Translations under genes and position numbers: made by a program | The notes under the pieces: model-generated | What the model saw: only the letters and a program-made list of their open reading frames with translations | What the model was told of the DNA's origin: nothing | The model's database searches: none | Part shown: in pieces, positions 1 to 6,903 of the stretch | How the letters are laid out: the number at the start of each line of letters is the position of its first letter | Position numbering within the stretch: the first letter of the stretch is position 1 | Source: CANJXF01 sp043775015 | GTDB lineage: Bacteria > Verrucomicrobiota > Verrucomicrobiia > Limisphaerales > CANJXF01 | Assembly: GCA_043775015.1 (NCBI GenBank) | Contig: JAYVSV010000020.1 | Coordinates: 1 to 14,140, forward strand | Length of the DNA stretch: 14,140 bases | Direction of reading: 5' to 3'

Positions 1-123
1 CGTTAAGAGGAAGGAGTTACTCCAACCCTCGAGCCTAGAGAGAGGAAGCGCCGCGACTCGTACCGAGGTCAGGTCGATAAGTTCAGCCGCAAGGTTGAAG
101 GCGCACCGTTTGGTGGGAGACAT
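1..123 (-). other. Open reading frame running off the left edge (doubtful)
   Basis: On the minus strand an ATG at 123-121 opens 41 codons with no stop before the window ends. The translation begins MSPTKRCAFNLAAELIDL and continues with Leu, Ser and Arg-rich residues. There is no Shine-Dalgarno site, no signal peptide and no recognisable domain. It lies beside a cluster of intergenic repeats, so it may be the edge of another repeat rather than a gene. The sequence beyond the left edge would decide this. Confidence 0.2.
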
Positions 124-146
124 CTTGAAACCGTTACTGGCTGCTG

Positions 147-182
147 ATCCGTGTTTATCCGTGTCCATCCGTGGTTAAAAGA
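147..182. repeat. Short-period intergenic repeat, ATCCGTG x3
   Basis: ATCCGTG occurs three times at exactly 10-bp spacing (147-153, 157-163, 167-173), followed by GTTAAAAG. From memory, this kind of segment recurs between genes in many environmental genomes of Verrucomicrobiota and other phyla. It gives spurious ORFs such as the 'FIRVHPWLK' reading here on the plus strand and 'NHGWTRINTD' on the minus strand. The periodicity is seen directly; the wider family is recollection. Confidence 0.5.
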
Positions 183-207
183 AATCCGAACTGCATGGAT
201 TCGGTTA

Positions 208-329
208 AGAGCTTGTTTGAAAACTCTCTCGAACCGCCGCGTGAGGGCACGCGGCCTGCAAGTTTTGGCGGAAAGCACGACCACTTGTAGGCCCGGTGTC
301 CTCACCGGGCGAGTTTTCAAACAAACTCT
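208..329. repeat. 122-bp palindromic REP/MITE-like element with two tetraloop hairpins
   Basis: The ends are 19-bp inverted repeats with one mismatch (208-226 and 311-329; core GTTTGAAAACTC/GAGTTTTCAAAC). Inside are two perfect 8-bp hairpins. The first is GCCGCGTG(236-243)-AGGG-CACGCGGC(248-255). The second is GCCCGGTG(291-298)-TCCT-CACCGGGC(303-310). The two hairpin units are inverted copies of each other (about 22 of 28 bases match). The two bases that differ on the 5' side of the stem differ reciprocally on the 3' side, so pairing is kept. The centre (roughly 260-285) is not palindromic. No transposase is nearby. It fits a non-autonomous palindromic repeat, and it lies downstream of the PQQ-like gene, where it could also affect transcript ends. 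Confidence 0.7.
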
Positions 330-346
330 AAGATTAAGATTAGGAA

Positions 347-359
347 CCCGGGTGCCGGG
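347..359. repeat. Small GC-rich hairpin CCCGG-GTG-CCGGG
   Basis: A 5-bp perfect stem with a 3-base loop lies just right of the 122-bp palindromic element, after a tandem AGATTA pair (331-342). It has no T-run on either side, so it is not an obvious intrinsic terminator. It is probably another unit of the repeat cluster. Confidence 0.35.
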
Positions 360-392
360 CTTATTTGAATGGATGAGCAGAGAGGTTGTCCC

Positions 393-416
393 GCGAAGGG
401 GCGAAGGAGGCGAAGG
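393..416. repeat. GCGAAGG short tandem repeat (3 units)
   Basis: GCGAAGG occurs at 393-399, 401-407 and 410-416, a period of 8 to 9 bp. It lies between the palindromic cluster and the stop codon of the PQQ-like gene. Bases 417-451 show nothing further that I can name. The whole 1-451 stretch is non-coding as far as can be seen. Confidence 0.4.
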
Positions 417-451
417 TTCAATCCAAAGCGGGCCGTGGGTGATGGGGACAA

Positions 452-1672
452 TTATTTTTTTACGTCCAAACAAACCAGATCGCCTTTGGCGTTGCGGCAA
501 TAAATCTTGTTGTTGGAGAGAACGGGGACGGTCCAGTTTTTTCCGCCGTTCACTTGGGCGCGGGAAATGGGTTTGAAGGCGGAGGGAGAAGCGTCGGCGA
601 TGATCAATTCGCCTTTGTCGCTGAGCACGATCAGTTTGCCGTCGGCTGCCATCAATGCGCCTGCGCCGAGTTTTTCCTCGGACCATTTTACCGCGCCGGT
701 TTTGAGTTCCAGGCATTTCAAATCTGCTTTTGGCCCGGCGTTGCCATCGAAGCCATAAAGGAATCCGTCCAGCAGGACACAACTGTTGAACTGGTTGCGC
801 ATATTTTTATTTTCCCAAAGAACGGTGGCTTTGCGGTCTTTGATTTGCAGAAGCGAGCAACCGTGGTTGTAGCCGGAGGAAATAAAAACTTTGTCGCCGG
901 CCACAATTGGCTCGGCGGCGTTGACATCGTATTCGGTTTTCCAGACGTGTTCCCAAACTTTTTTTCCATCGTTCACTGCGACGGCGAACACGGATTTTGC
1001 GCCGAAAAGAGTGACGCACCGCTGCCCGTTGAAGTCGCATGCGATGGGGGTGGAATAGCCGCCCGCTTCCTTGCCGCTGGTCCAAACGACTTTTCCGGTG
1101 GCCTTGTCCAGAGCGGTTCCGGCGCTGCCGACGTTCAGGATGAGCAGGTTTTTTTCAACGAAGGGCGATCCCGCAAAACCCCAGGTCGGAATCTCGGCGC
1201 CGAGTTCTTTGGCGATATTTTTTGACCAGATTACTTTTCCGCTTGCCGCTTCGAGGCAGAACAAATCTCCTTTGCGACTGAACGTAAAAACATTTTCGCC
1301 GTCCACCGTAGGGGTGCCGCTTGGCCCGCCTTCGTAATATTTCGGGTCGAGGAGGCAATCGTAAGAATGTTTCCAGATTTGTTTTCCGGTGTCCGCGTCG
1401 AAACAGAATACGTGGTCTTTATTGTCCAAATTGCCCATTGTGTAAACCCGGTCCTGGCTGACGGAGACGGAGGAGAAGCCGGTTCCCACGCTGGCTTTCC
1501 AAAGTTGTTTCGGGCCTTCGGCGGGCCATTTCGGCTGCCAATTGTTTTCGGTGGAGATGCCGTTGAGATCAGGGCCACGCCAGCGATACCAGTCGGCCGC
1601 CTGCATGGTTGCGCAGGAGAATAAAACCAAGGTGGCGAGCAGAAGAGATTTGCCGAAAGTTGACCGTTTCAT
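452..1672 (-). CDS. Secreted PQQ-binding-like beta-propeller repeat protein
   Basis: The product is 406 residues. It opens with a signal peptide (MKRSTFGK, then a hydrophobic stretch to about residue 25, ..ATMQA|ADW), so it should be exported. LFSC at 17-20 is a weak lipobox, so a lipoprotein is possible. The mature N-terminus DWYRWRGPDLNGIS is the 'W..WRGP..G.S' signature of secreted propeller proteins common in Planctomycetota and Verrucomicrobiota. Blade motifs recur: CFDADTGKQIW, CLEAASGKVIW, LDKATGKVVW, VNDGKKVWE and CLELKTGAVKW. This fits the PQQ_2 fold, but no quinoprotein dehydrogenase catalytic residues are apparent, so the ligand and any enzyme activity are unknown. I chose the ATG at 1672 because the signal peptide follows at once; an in-frame start at 1765 adds 31 residues with no signal character. 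There is no Shine-Dalgarno site. The gene is divergent from the beta-helix protein gene. Confidence 0.9.
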   Translation of the reverse strand: MKRSTFGKSLLLATLVLFSCATMQAADWYRWRGPDLNGISTENNWQPKWPAEGPKQLWKASVGTGFSSVSVSQDRVYTMGNLDNKDHVFCFDADTGKQIWKHSYDCLLDPKYYEGGPSGTPTVDGENVFTFSRKGDLFCLEAASGKVIWSKNIAKELGAEIPTWGFAGSPFVEKNLLILNVGSAGTALDKATGKVVWTSGKEAGGYSTPIACDFNGQRCVTLFGAKSVFAVAVNDGKKVWEHVWKTEYDVNAAEPIVAGDKVFISSGYNHGCSLLQIKDRKATVLWENKNMRNQFNSCVLLDGFLYGFDGNAGPKADLKCLELKTGAVKWSEEKLGAGALMAADGKLIVLSDKGELIIADASPSAFKPISRAQVNGGKNWTVPVLSNNKIYCRNAKGDLVCLDVKK

Positions 1673-1774
1673 GGCAGCACATTTGCAGTAAAAATCCGGG
1701 CTGTCAATTTGCTGGCTGATGCAAACGCGAAAAACTTTGTTAATTGTCTGGTGTTTGGGTATCAAGCAACGCTC

Positions 1775-3817
1775 TTGAAATCAGTTCTAACACATATTTA
1801 CGGTCGGATTGGCGCTCGTTTCCTGGCGGTGTTCTTTATTCTCGGAATATTGAGCGTTGCCCAAGGCGAGATCATTACCAACGTCACGCAGGTGAATTTT
1901 CAAAAGGCGTTGAACAACGGGGGCGAGATCACGTTTGTTGCGACCTCCACGTTAATTTTGACGAACACGCTCCAGATCACCAACGACGTCTTTGTGAACG
2001 GCTCGAATCTTTCCATCACCATTAGCGGAGACGATACCGTGCGCCTTTTCAATGTGGCGAGCAATGCAACACTGATGATGGCCAACCTCAATCTTTTAAA
2101 CGGGCGAAGCACCAACGGCGGGGGGATTTACAATTCCGGCGGCAATGTGATTCTCACCAACTGCGTTCTCTCGGGCAACCAGGCGAGCGGCACCAACGGC
2201 GCGGCGGGAAGCAATGGTTCAACCGGCAACAACGGCGGCAATGGTTTGGCTGGCACGACCGGAATGGGCGGCGCCATTTACAATCTGGCCGGAACGAACG
2301 TTTTTGTGAATTGCACGATCTCCAGCAACGCGGCTTCGGGTGGCGACGGTGGAGTGGGCGGCAACGGCGGGAGCGCGGGGCAATTCGCCGGCAACGGTGG
2401 CAACGGTGGCAACGGCGCACCGGCTCGCGGCGGGGCGATTTACAATGGTGGAACGGTTCTCATTTTCAACAGTTCCGTAACCGGCAATCACGCATCCGGC
2501 GGCGATGGCGGGGCAGGTGGCAGCGGTGGCGTGGCCTCCTTCCCTGGCTCACCCGGTTCGGGCGGAACTGGTTCCAGCGCCTTGGGTGGAGCCATCTACA
2601 ATCTCGGCACGGTGATGATTACGAATTCAACCTTCTTCACCAACTCCGTGGTCGGTGGACTGACGCAACACGCCGGCTTTGATAAAAGTGGGAATAACGG
2701 CGGCGCGGGAAATGGCGGTGGCATTTACAATCTTGGGACGGTGATGATCGACAGGAGCACCTTCTCGCAAAATGCGTCGCAAGGTGGAAAAGGTGGCGAT
2801 GTTTACAGTGGAAATTTTTTGGGCGGCGGCAATGGCGGCAGCGGGAGTGGCGGCGCGATTTATAGTTCGAACAGCGTGACCATCATCACCAGCACGTTCG
2901 GAACAAACAACGCAGTGGGAGGAGCGGGCGGTGTGAATCCAAATTTCTCTGAAAACAACGGTTCGACCGGCCAAACTCTGGGAGGAAATACTTACCGGCT
3001 CAGCGGAACAATTTTTCTACAGAACACGATTATGGCCAAAGGTCTTTCGGGACCGAGTTGTTCCGGCGGGGTTACGGATGGCGGTTACAATATTTGTTCC
3101 GACAGCAGTTGCAGTTTTACGTCCACGTTCAAAAGCAGGAACAGTCTGGATCCGTTGTTGACCGCCATCGCGAACAATGGCGGGTCAACTTTGACGATGG
3201 CTTTGCGCACGAACAGTCCGGCCGTGGATGCGGGTGATCCGGGTCTTTGCGGCGGATTCGATCAGCGCGGCATCCAACGTCCGCAGGGAACCAATTGCGA
3301 CGTCGGTGCGTATGAATTGATTCCGACCTACCGAATCAGCGGACGAATTACGGAAGGGACCAATGGGCTGGTGGGAATTCAAGTGAACGCAGGTTCACAG
3401 TCCGGCGTTTCTACGACGAATGGATATTACACGATTTCTGGTTTGCCGACTTCGAGTTACGTGGTCGCTCCAACTGTGATTGGAGCCGGATTCAATCCGT
3501 CGAACCAAATGGTGATAGTTGGAACGAATGCGGAAAATCCGGTCGCTGGGTTGAGCGTCAGCAATATTAACTTCGCGGCAAACCCGGTGGCGATCAGTGC
3601 TTCGATAACCTTTTTGTCCACCAATCAAGCTGCGTCCAACCGCGTCATTCTTTTGAAATTTGCCGCGATGCCGCAGCGCACCTACAAAATACAATCGTCC
3701 ACAAACCTGACGAATTGGATCAATATTTCCACGAATCTTTCCACTTCGAATGCATCGTTTCAATTCGCGACGAATTTGAATCTTCCAAAACGGTTCTTCC
3801 GCGCGGTGGCGCCGTAG
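1775..3817 (+). CDS. Secreted parallel beta-helix / choice-of-anchor Q protein
   Basis: The product is about 680 residues and probably cell-surface or secreted. From the TTG at 1775 it has a signal peptide (MKSVLTHIYGRIGARF, then LAVFFILGILSVAQG, about residues 1-31). Residues 115-386 carry six 'GGAIYN.GTV.I.NSTF..N' coils of the polymorphic outer-membrane-protein/right-handed beta-helix type, separated by Gly/Asn-rich linkers. Residues about 408-515 match the choice-of-anchor Q region (NNGGSTLTMALRTNSPAVDAGD, then DQRG..RPQG..CDVGAYE). A carboxypeptidase-regulatory-like beta sandwich follows (about 518-603). A C-terminal YKIQSSTNLTNW...FFRAVAP domain seen widely in Verrucomicrobiota ends the protein (about 608-680). 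No enzymatic residues are identifiable, so an adhesin or structural role is an inference. The start is uncertain: TTG 1709 and GTG 1751 are in frame and no ATG precedes the signal peptide. Confidence 0.87.
   Translation: MKSVLTHIYGRIGARFLAVFFILGILSVAQGEIITNVTQVNFQKALNNGGEITFVATSTLILTNTLQITNDVFVNGSNLSITISGDDTVRLFNVASNATLMMANLNLLNGRSTNGGGIYNSGGNVILTNCVLSGNQASGTNGAAGSNGSTGNNGGNGLAGTTGMGGAIYNLAGTNVFVNCTISSNAASGGDGGVGGNGGSAGQFAGNGGNGGNGAPARGGAIYNGGTVLIFNSSVTGNHASGGDGGAGGSGGVASFPGSPGSGGTGSSALGGAIYNLGTVMITNSTFFTNSVVGGLTQHAGFDKSGNNGGAGNGGGIYNLGTVMIDRSTFSQNASQGGKGGDVYSGNFLGGGNGGSGSGGAIYSSNSVTIITSTFGTNNAVGGAGGVNPNFSENNGSTGQTLGGNTYRLSGTIFLQNTIMAKGLSGPSCSGGVTDGGYNICSDSSCSFTSTFKSRNSLDPLLTAIANNGGSTLTMALRTNSPAVDAGDPGLCGGFDQRGIQRPQGTNCDVGAYELIPTYRISGRITEGTNGLVGIQVNAGSQSGVSTTNGYYTISGLPTSSYVVAPTVIGAGFNPSNQMVIVGTNAENPVAGLSVSNINFAANPVAISASITFLSTNQAASNRVILLKFAAMPQRTYKIQSSTNLTNWINISTNLSTSNASFQFATNLNLPKRFFRAVAP
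2117..2932 (+). repeat. Gly/Asn-rich beta-helix coding repeats
   Basis: Six imperfect copies of a unit encoding GG(A/G)IYN-x-GTVxIxNSTFxxN, followed by linkers of GGDGG, GGNGG or GNGG triplets, lie within the beta-helix gene. At the DNA level the linkers are rich in GGCGGCAACGG-type runs. This makes the antisense strand look like an Arg/His-rich ORF and could promote slippage or copy-number change. The copies differ too much to be a recent tandem duplication. Confidence 0.7.
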
Positions 3818-3933
3818 GCGGGAGGTGAAACGGATAACGCAAAGGCACCAGGGAGGAAATTTTTTTAAAATGTCGCCATACTTTATTTTGAAACCCTGTT
3901 GAGATTCTTATTTCCGCTCGGAACAACGGTTAA

Positions 3934-3961
3934 GGCAACCCGGTTGCCGCTTTGGTAAAGC
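3934..3961. promoter_or_regulatory. Two back-to-back hairpins in the intergenic region
   Basis: GGCAACC-C-GGTTGCC (3934-3948) is directly followed by GCTTT-GGT-AAAGC (3949-3961), then TTGAAAAAATTA. The first is a perfect 7-bp inverted repeat with one central base. The pair lies between the beta-helix stop (3817) and the GNAT-like start (4010). It could be an operator, a leader structure or a weak terminator. No T-run follows on the plus strand, which argues against a classical terminator. The rest of 3818-4009 holds nothing I can name. Confidence 0.3.
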
Positions 3962-4009
3962 GTTGAAAAAATTATCGCCCGGTTCCGTTTGTTTGTTAAA
4001 TTGCGCGAA

Positions 4010-4633
4010 ATGAATTCAGAAAATTATCGCGTGCGCCGTGCCACGACGGATGATTTGGACCAGTTGGTTTTACTTTGGAACGCCTCGATTTTGCCCTCTG
4101 CGCAATTGGAAAAGCGGTTCACCGAATTTCAAGTCGTCGAAGGGCCGGGTGAAAATATCGTGGGTGCCATTGGGATGCAGATCGCCGGATCTGAAGGCAA
4201 AATTCACAGCGAAGCCTACACCGATTTTGGGTTGACCGATCAATTGCGCCCGCTGCTTTGGGAACGGCTTTGTAGTGTGGCCGCCAACCATGGATTGTTT
4301 CGACTTTGGACCGACGAGACCGCGCCGTTTTGGAAAAAGAATTGTGGGTTCATCGAACCTTCCGTAGAAGCTCGCGCGAAGGTTCCGGCAGTTTTTGGGG
4401 ATGTCACTCCGACTTGGTTGACCTTGCAGTTGAAAGAAGATCTTGCCGAACCGATGGCCCTCGAAGCGCAATTTGCGTTGTTCAAAGCGGAAGAGCAGCA
4501 GCGAACGCAAAAGATGTTTGAGCAAGCGCGGCTCTTCAAGGGGATTGCCTGGGGCATGGCTTTCTTGCTGTTCGTTTTTGTGGTGATCGGCGTGGTTTTC
4601 CTGGTGAAGTACCGAGCCAACCTGCAGCACTAA
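4010..4633 (+). CDS. GNAT-like protein with C-terminal membrane anchor
   Basis: The product is 207 residues. The N-terminus YRVRRATTDDLDQLVLLWNA is a GNAT beta1-alpha1 opening, and FWKKNCGFIEPS (107-118) matches the 'FY.k.GF' end of the GNAT fold. The usual Q/RxxGxG/A acetyl-CoA loop before alpha3 is not recognisable; the corresponding region reads LTDQLRPLLWERL. Acetyltransferase activity is therefore doubtful. Residues about 142-177 form a charged helix, and about 178-200 a transmembrane segment ending in a basic tail (VKYRANLQH). The domain probably sits on the cytoplasmic face of the inner membrane, an unusual arrangement. I chose the ATG at 4010 over a TTG at 3989 because the fold begins at once. 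There is no Shine-Dalgarno site. The ABC exporter gene begins 84 bp downstream, so co-transcription is plausible. Confidence 0.75.
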   Translation: MNSENYRVRRATTDDLDQLVLLWNASILPSAQLEKRFTEFQVVEGPGENIVGAIGMQIAGSEGKIHSEAYTDFGLTDQLRPLLWERLCSVAANHGLFRLWTDETAPFWKKNCGFIEPSVEARAKVPAVFGDVTPTWLTLQLKEDLAEPMALEAQFALFKAEEQQRTQKMFEQARLFKGIAWGMAFLLFVFVVIGVVFLVKYRANLQH

Positions 4634-4717
4634 TGCCGTGATGTTTTTCCACCACTTACCGGACCGGAAAAAATTTCTGGTGTTTCGTCCGCCGGCTTGC
4701 GTCTAACCTCCCGCAAA

Positions 4718-6496
4718 ATGAAAAATCTGCTTCGCGCGTTTGCCTATTTCCGACCGGATGCGCCCCGCCTTGTTTTGGTTTTTCTCATCATGCTGGCCAG
4801 CATCGGTTTGAATGTTCTCAAGCCCTGGCCCCTCGCTCTGATTGTTGATTCCGTCCTCGGAACGAAACCGTTTCCGAGCATCCTTGAGAATTTCTCCATC
4901 GGCAAAACCGCCTGGCTCGCAATGCTAAGCGGAACAATATTTGCCCTGCATTTTGCGCAAGGCGGCTTTTCCGCGATCCAAAATTTTCTCTCGATCAAAA
5001 TTGGTTTGCGGGGATTGACGCGAGTTCGCAACGAAGTTTTTGCGCGGTTGCAGCGCCTCTCGCTTCGCTTTCATCAGGGGGCTGATTCCGGCGATTTGAT
5101 TTATCGAGCTTCGTGGGACACTTACGCGTTTCAAACCTTGTTCCAGCAGGGAGCCATCACTTTCGTCACGGCATTTCTGTCTTTGTTACTGATGGTTTTC
5201 GTGATGGCAAAATTGAATGGGCGACTGACGCTCGCGGCGCTTGCATTGGTGCCGTTCCTTTTTGTGGTGATCAAAATTTTCGGAGCACGCATGAGCCAAC
5301 GCGCGAATGCGGCGCAACAGGCGGACAGCAAAGTGACTTCGCTTGTGCAACAAAGTATCGCCTCGATGCAATTGATTCAGAGTTACACGCGAGAAGATCT
5401 GGAAAAAAGACGGTTCCACGAAAAAGTTTTTACTGCGGAAGAATATCGTATTTCCCAACATGGTTTTGAACTGCTCTATTGGTTTTGCCTCGCGCTTCTT
5501 TTCGGTCTAGGCGCGACAATGATCACCTGGCTCGGCGCAAAAGAGGTTTTGGCGGGCCGTCTCACCGTGGGTGAACTGTTGATTTTCATCGCGTACCTGG
5601 CTCAACTTTACGAGCCGCTGAATCAGCTTTCTCACATCGGCGCCACGGTGTCGGGCGCGGGCGCGGGCACGCGCCGGGTTTTTGAAATTTTAGACGCGCC
5701 GGAAGAAATTGTTGAAAAAGAAAACCGCTCGCAGAAAAAGAATTTCGCAGCGCAAGGCAACCTTGAATTCAAAAATGTTTCGTTCGGCTACGAACCGGGT
5801 CGCGAAATTCTGCATCAGATCAGCTTCACGGTCCGGGCAGGGGAGCGTGTGGCGATTGTTGGGCCAAGCGGCGCGGGAAAGACGACCGTGCTCAATTTGC
5901 TGCCGCGCTTTTTCGATCCTGTCAGCGGCTCGATTGAATTGGGCGGAGTGGATTTGCGCGAGTTTGCCTTGAAGGATTTGCGTTCGCAAATCGGTTTGGT
6001 GTTGCAACAGCCGATTATCCTTCCCGCCACCATTGTGGAAAATATTTCTTACGGAAAACCAGATGCGACGCTCGCAGAAATTGAGAACGTAGCGCGGATG
6101 GCCCATGCGGATACATTCATCCAACTGATGCCGCACAAATACGAAACCCTCATTGGTGAAGGTGCGGCGCGACTTAGCATTGGTGAGCAACAACGGATCA
6201 ATTTGGCGCGCGCATTTCTGAAAGACGCGCCGATTCTATTGCTCGATGAGCCGACCAGCGCGTTGGATGCGGAGAGCGAAGAGCTGGTGTTGTCAGGCAT
6301 CGAGAGATTAACGCAAGGGCGCACCACCCTGATCGTGGCGCATCGGCTTAACATGGTTCTCCGCGCCGACAAAATTCTTGTGCTCGATGGCGGGAAAATC
6401 GTTGATTTCGGCACGCACGAACAACTGAAGGAACGCAGTGGTTATTACAACCGCGTTTTGCAGCAACTGCATTCAACGACTCCATTGCGGACGTAA
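4718..6496 (+). CDS. ABC exporter, fused permease and ATPase (MsbA-like)
   Basis: The product is 592 residues, the usual length of a half-transporter that works as a homodimer in the inner membrane. The N-terminal half (to about 320) holds the transmembrane domain, with hydrophobic stretches near 17-45, 64-82, 145-187 and 251-297. The ATPase follows: Walker A GPSGAGKTT (382-390), Q-loop LVLQQP (427-432), signature LSIGEQQR (486-493), Walker B ILLLDEP (506-512) with a D-loop SALD, and switch histidine in IVAHRL (542). The signature departs from LSGGQ: the second Gly is kept but Ile replaces the first and Glu follows. All other catalytic residues are present, so it is probably active. The substrate is unknown; lipid, glycan, peptide or drug export are all possible. 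The start is the ATG at 4718; the TTG at 4697 adds seven residues. Confidence 0.93.
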   Translation: MKNLLRAFAYFRPDAPRLVLVFLIMLASIGLNVLKPWPLALIVDSVLGTKPFPSILENFSIGKTAWLAMLSGTIFALHFAQGGFSAIQNFLSIKIGLRGLTRVRNEVFARLQRLSLRFHQGADSGDLIYRASWDTYAFQTLFQQGAITFVTAFLSLLLMVFVMAKLNGRLTLAALALVPFLFVVIKIFGARMSQRANAAQQADSKVTSLVQQSIASMQLIQSYTREDLEKRRFHEKVFTAEEYRISQHGFELLYWFCLALLFGLGATMITWLGAKEVLAGRLTVGELLIFIAYLAQLYEPLNQLSHIGATVSGAGAGTRRVFEILDAPEEIVEKENRSQKKNFAAQGNLEFKNVSFGYEPGREILHQISFTVRAGERVAIVGPSGAGKTTVLNLLPRFFDPVSGSIELGGVDLREFALKDLRSQIGLVLQQPIILPATIVENISYGKPDATLAEIENVARMAHADTFIQLMPHKYETLIGEGAARLSIGEQQRINLARAFLKDAPILLLDEPTSALDAESEELVLSGIERLTQGRTTLIVAHRLNMVLRADKILVLDGGKIVDFGTHEQLKERSGYYNRVLQQLHSTTPLRT

Positions 6497-6550
6497 GCCG
6501 AGAAGCAATGTCGCTTGATTTCCGAGGGTTGCATCGCGCATCGTGGGTCA

Positions 6551-6805
6551 ATGGTGATCCCAAAAACTCCTGTGACCCTAAGCCCAAGCCAGATTGAAGA
6601 TTTGGCCAAAAAGCTTTCGACCATGCGCCACGACATAAACAATCACCTTTCAATGGTGGTTTTTTCAATCGAATTGTTGCGGACGAAGCCGGAGTTGGCG
6701 GAACGCATGAGCTCAACGCTGAGTGAACAACCGGCAAAAATTTCAAAAGACATCGCACTTTTTTCCGCCGAGTTTGAAAAGTCTTTCGGCATCATCCGTA
6801 ATTGA
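6551..6805 (+). CDS. Small protein resembling a lone histidine phosphoacceptor (DHp) helix
   Basis: The product is 84 residues, predicted largely alpha-helical and soluble. The segment KKLSTMRHDINNHLSMVVFS (21-40) resembles the H-box of sensor kinases of the 'RHDxxNHL' or 'HDxNN' kind, with His27 as the candidate phosphoacceptor. A second helix (about 47-77) could complete a two-helix hairpin. There is no ATPase domain, receiver domain or membrane segment. By analogy it might be a phosphotransfer protein or a kinase decoy; this is inference from one motif. The ATG at 6551 is 54 bp after the ABC exporter stop, on the same strand, so it could be in that operon. A TTG at 6515 would add 12 residues. 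The coding status is itself moderately uncertain because of its size. Confidence 0.6.
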   Translation: MVIPKTPVTLSPSQIEDLAKKLSTMRHDINNHLSMVVFSIELLRTKPELAERMSSTLSEQPAKISKDIALFSAEFEKSFGIIRN

Positions 6806-6903
6806 TTGGCGTTCGCAGAGAAGAATCATTTTTATCGTGTAACTTCGAAAGTTGTTGCCTCGTCTCCTCATGTGCAGAGCAAAACAATACTTAATATAAC
6901 AAT

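Noticed and set aside
69..782. 237-codon minus-strand open frame and a 141-codon plus-strand frame (151-576)
   Set aside because: Both are Arg/Pro-rich, cross the repeat cluster and overlap the 3' end of the PQQ-like gene in another frame. Neither has a domain or a signal.
554..1225. 223-codon plus-strand frame antisense to the PQQ-like gene
   Set aside because: It is the antisense reading of propeller repeats, with Phe/Gly-rich low complexity and no homology. The minus-strand gene has a signal peptide and clear blade motifs.
1737..1765. Promoter TTGTTA-17 bp-TATCAA ahead of the beta-helix gene
   Set aside because: The -10 box is poor and would leave only a few bases before the preferred start. 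Promoter consensus in this lineage is uncertain.
2154..2491. Arg/His/Cys-rich antisense frames under the beta-helix gene
   Set aside because: They are the complement of GGC/AAC-rich repeat codons and have no independent coding evidence.
2117..2932. CRISPR-like or tandem DNA array
   Set aside because: The repetition is at the protein level with variable spacing and diverged DNA. There are no identical direct repeats with unique spacers and no cas gene.
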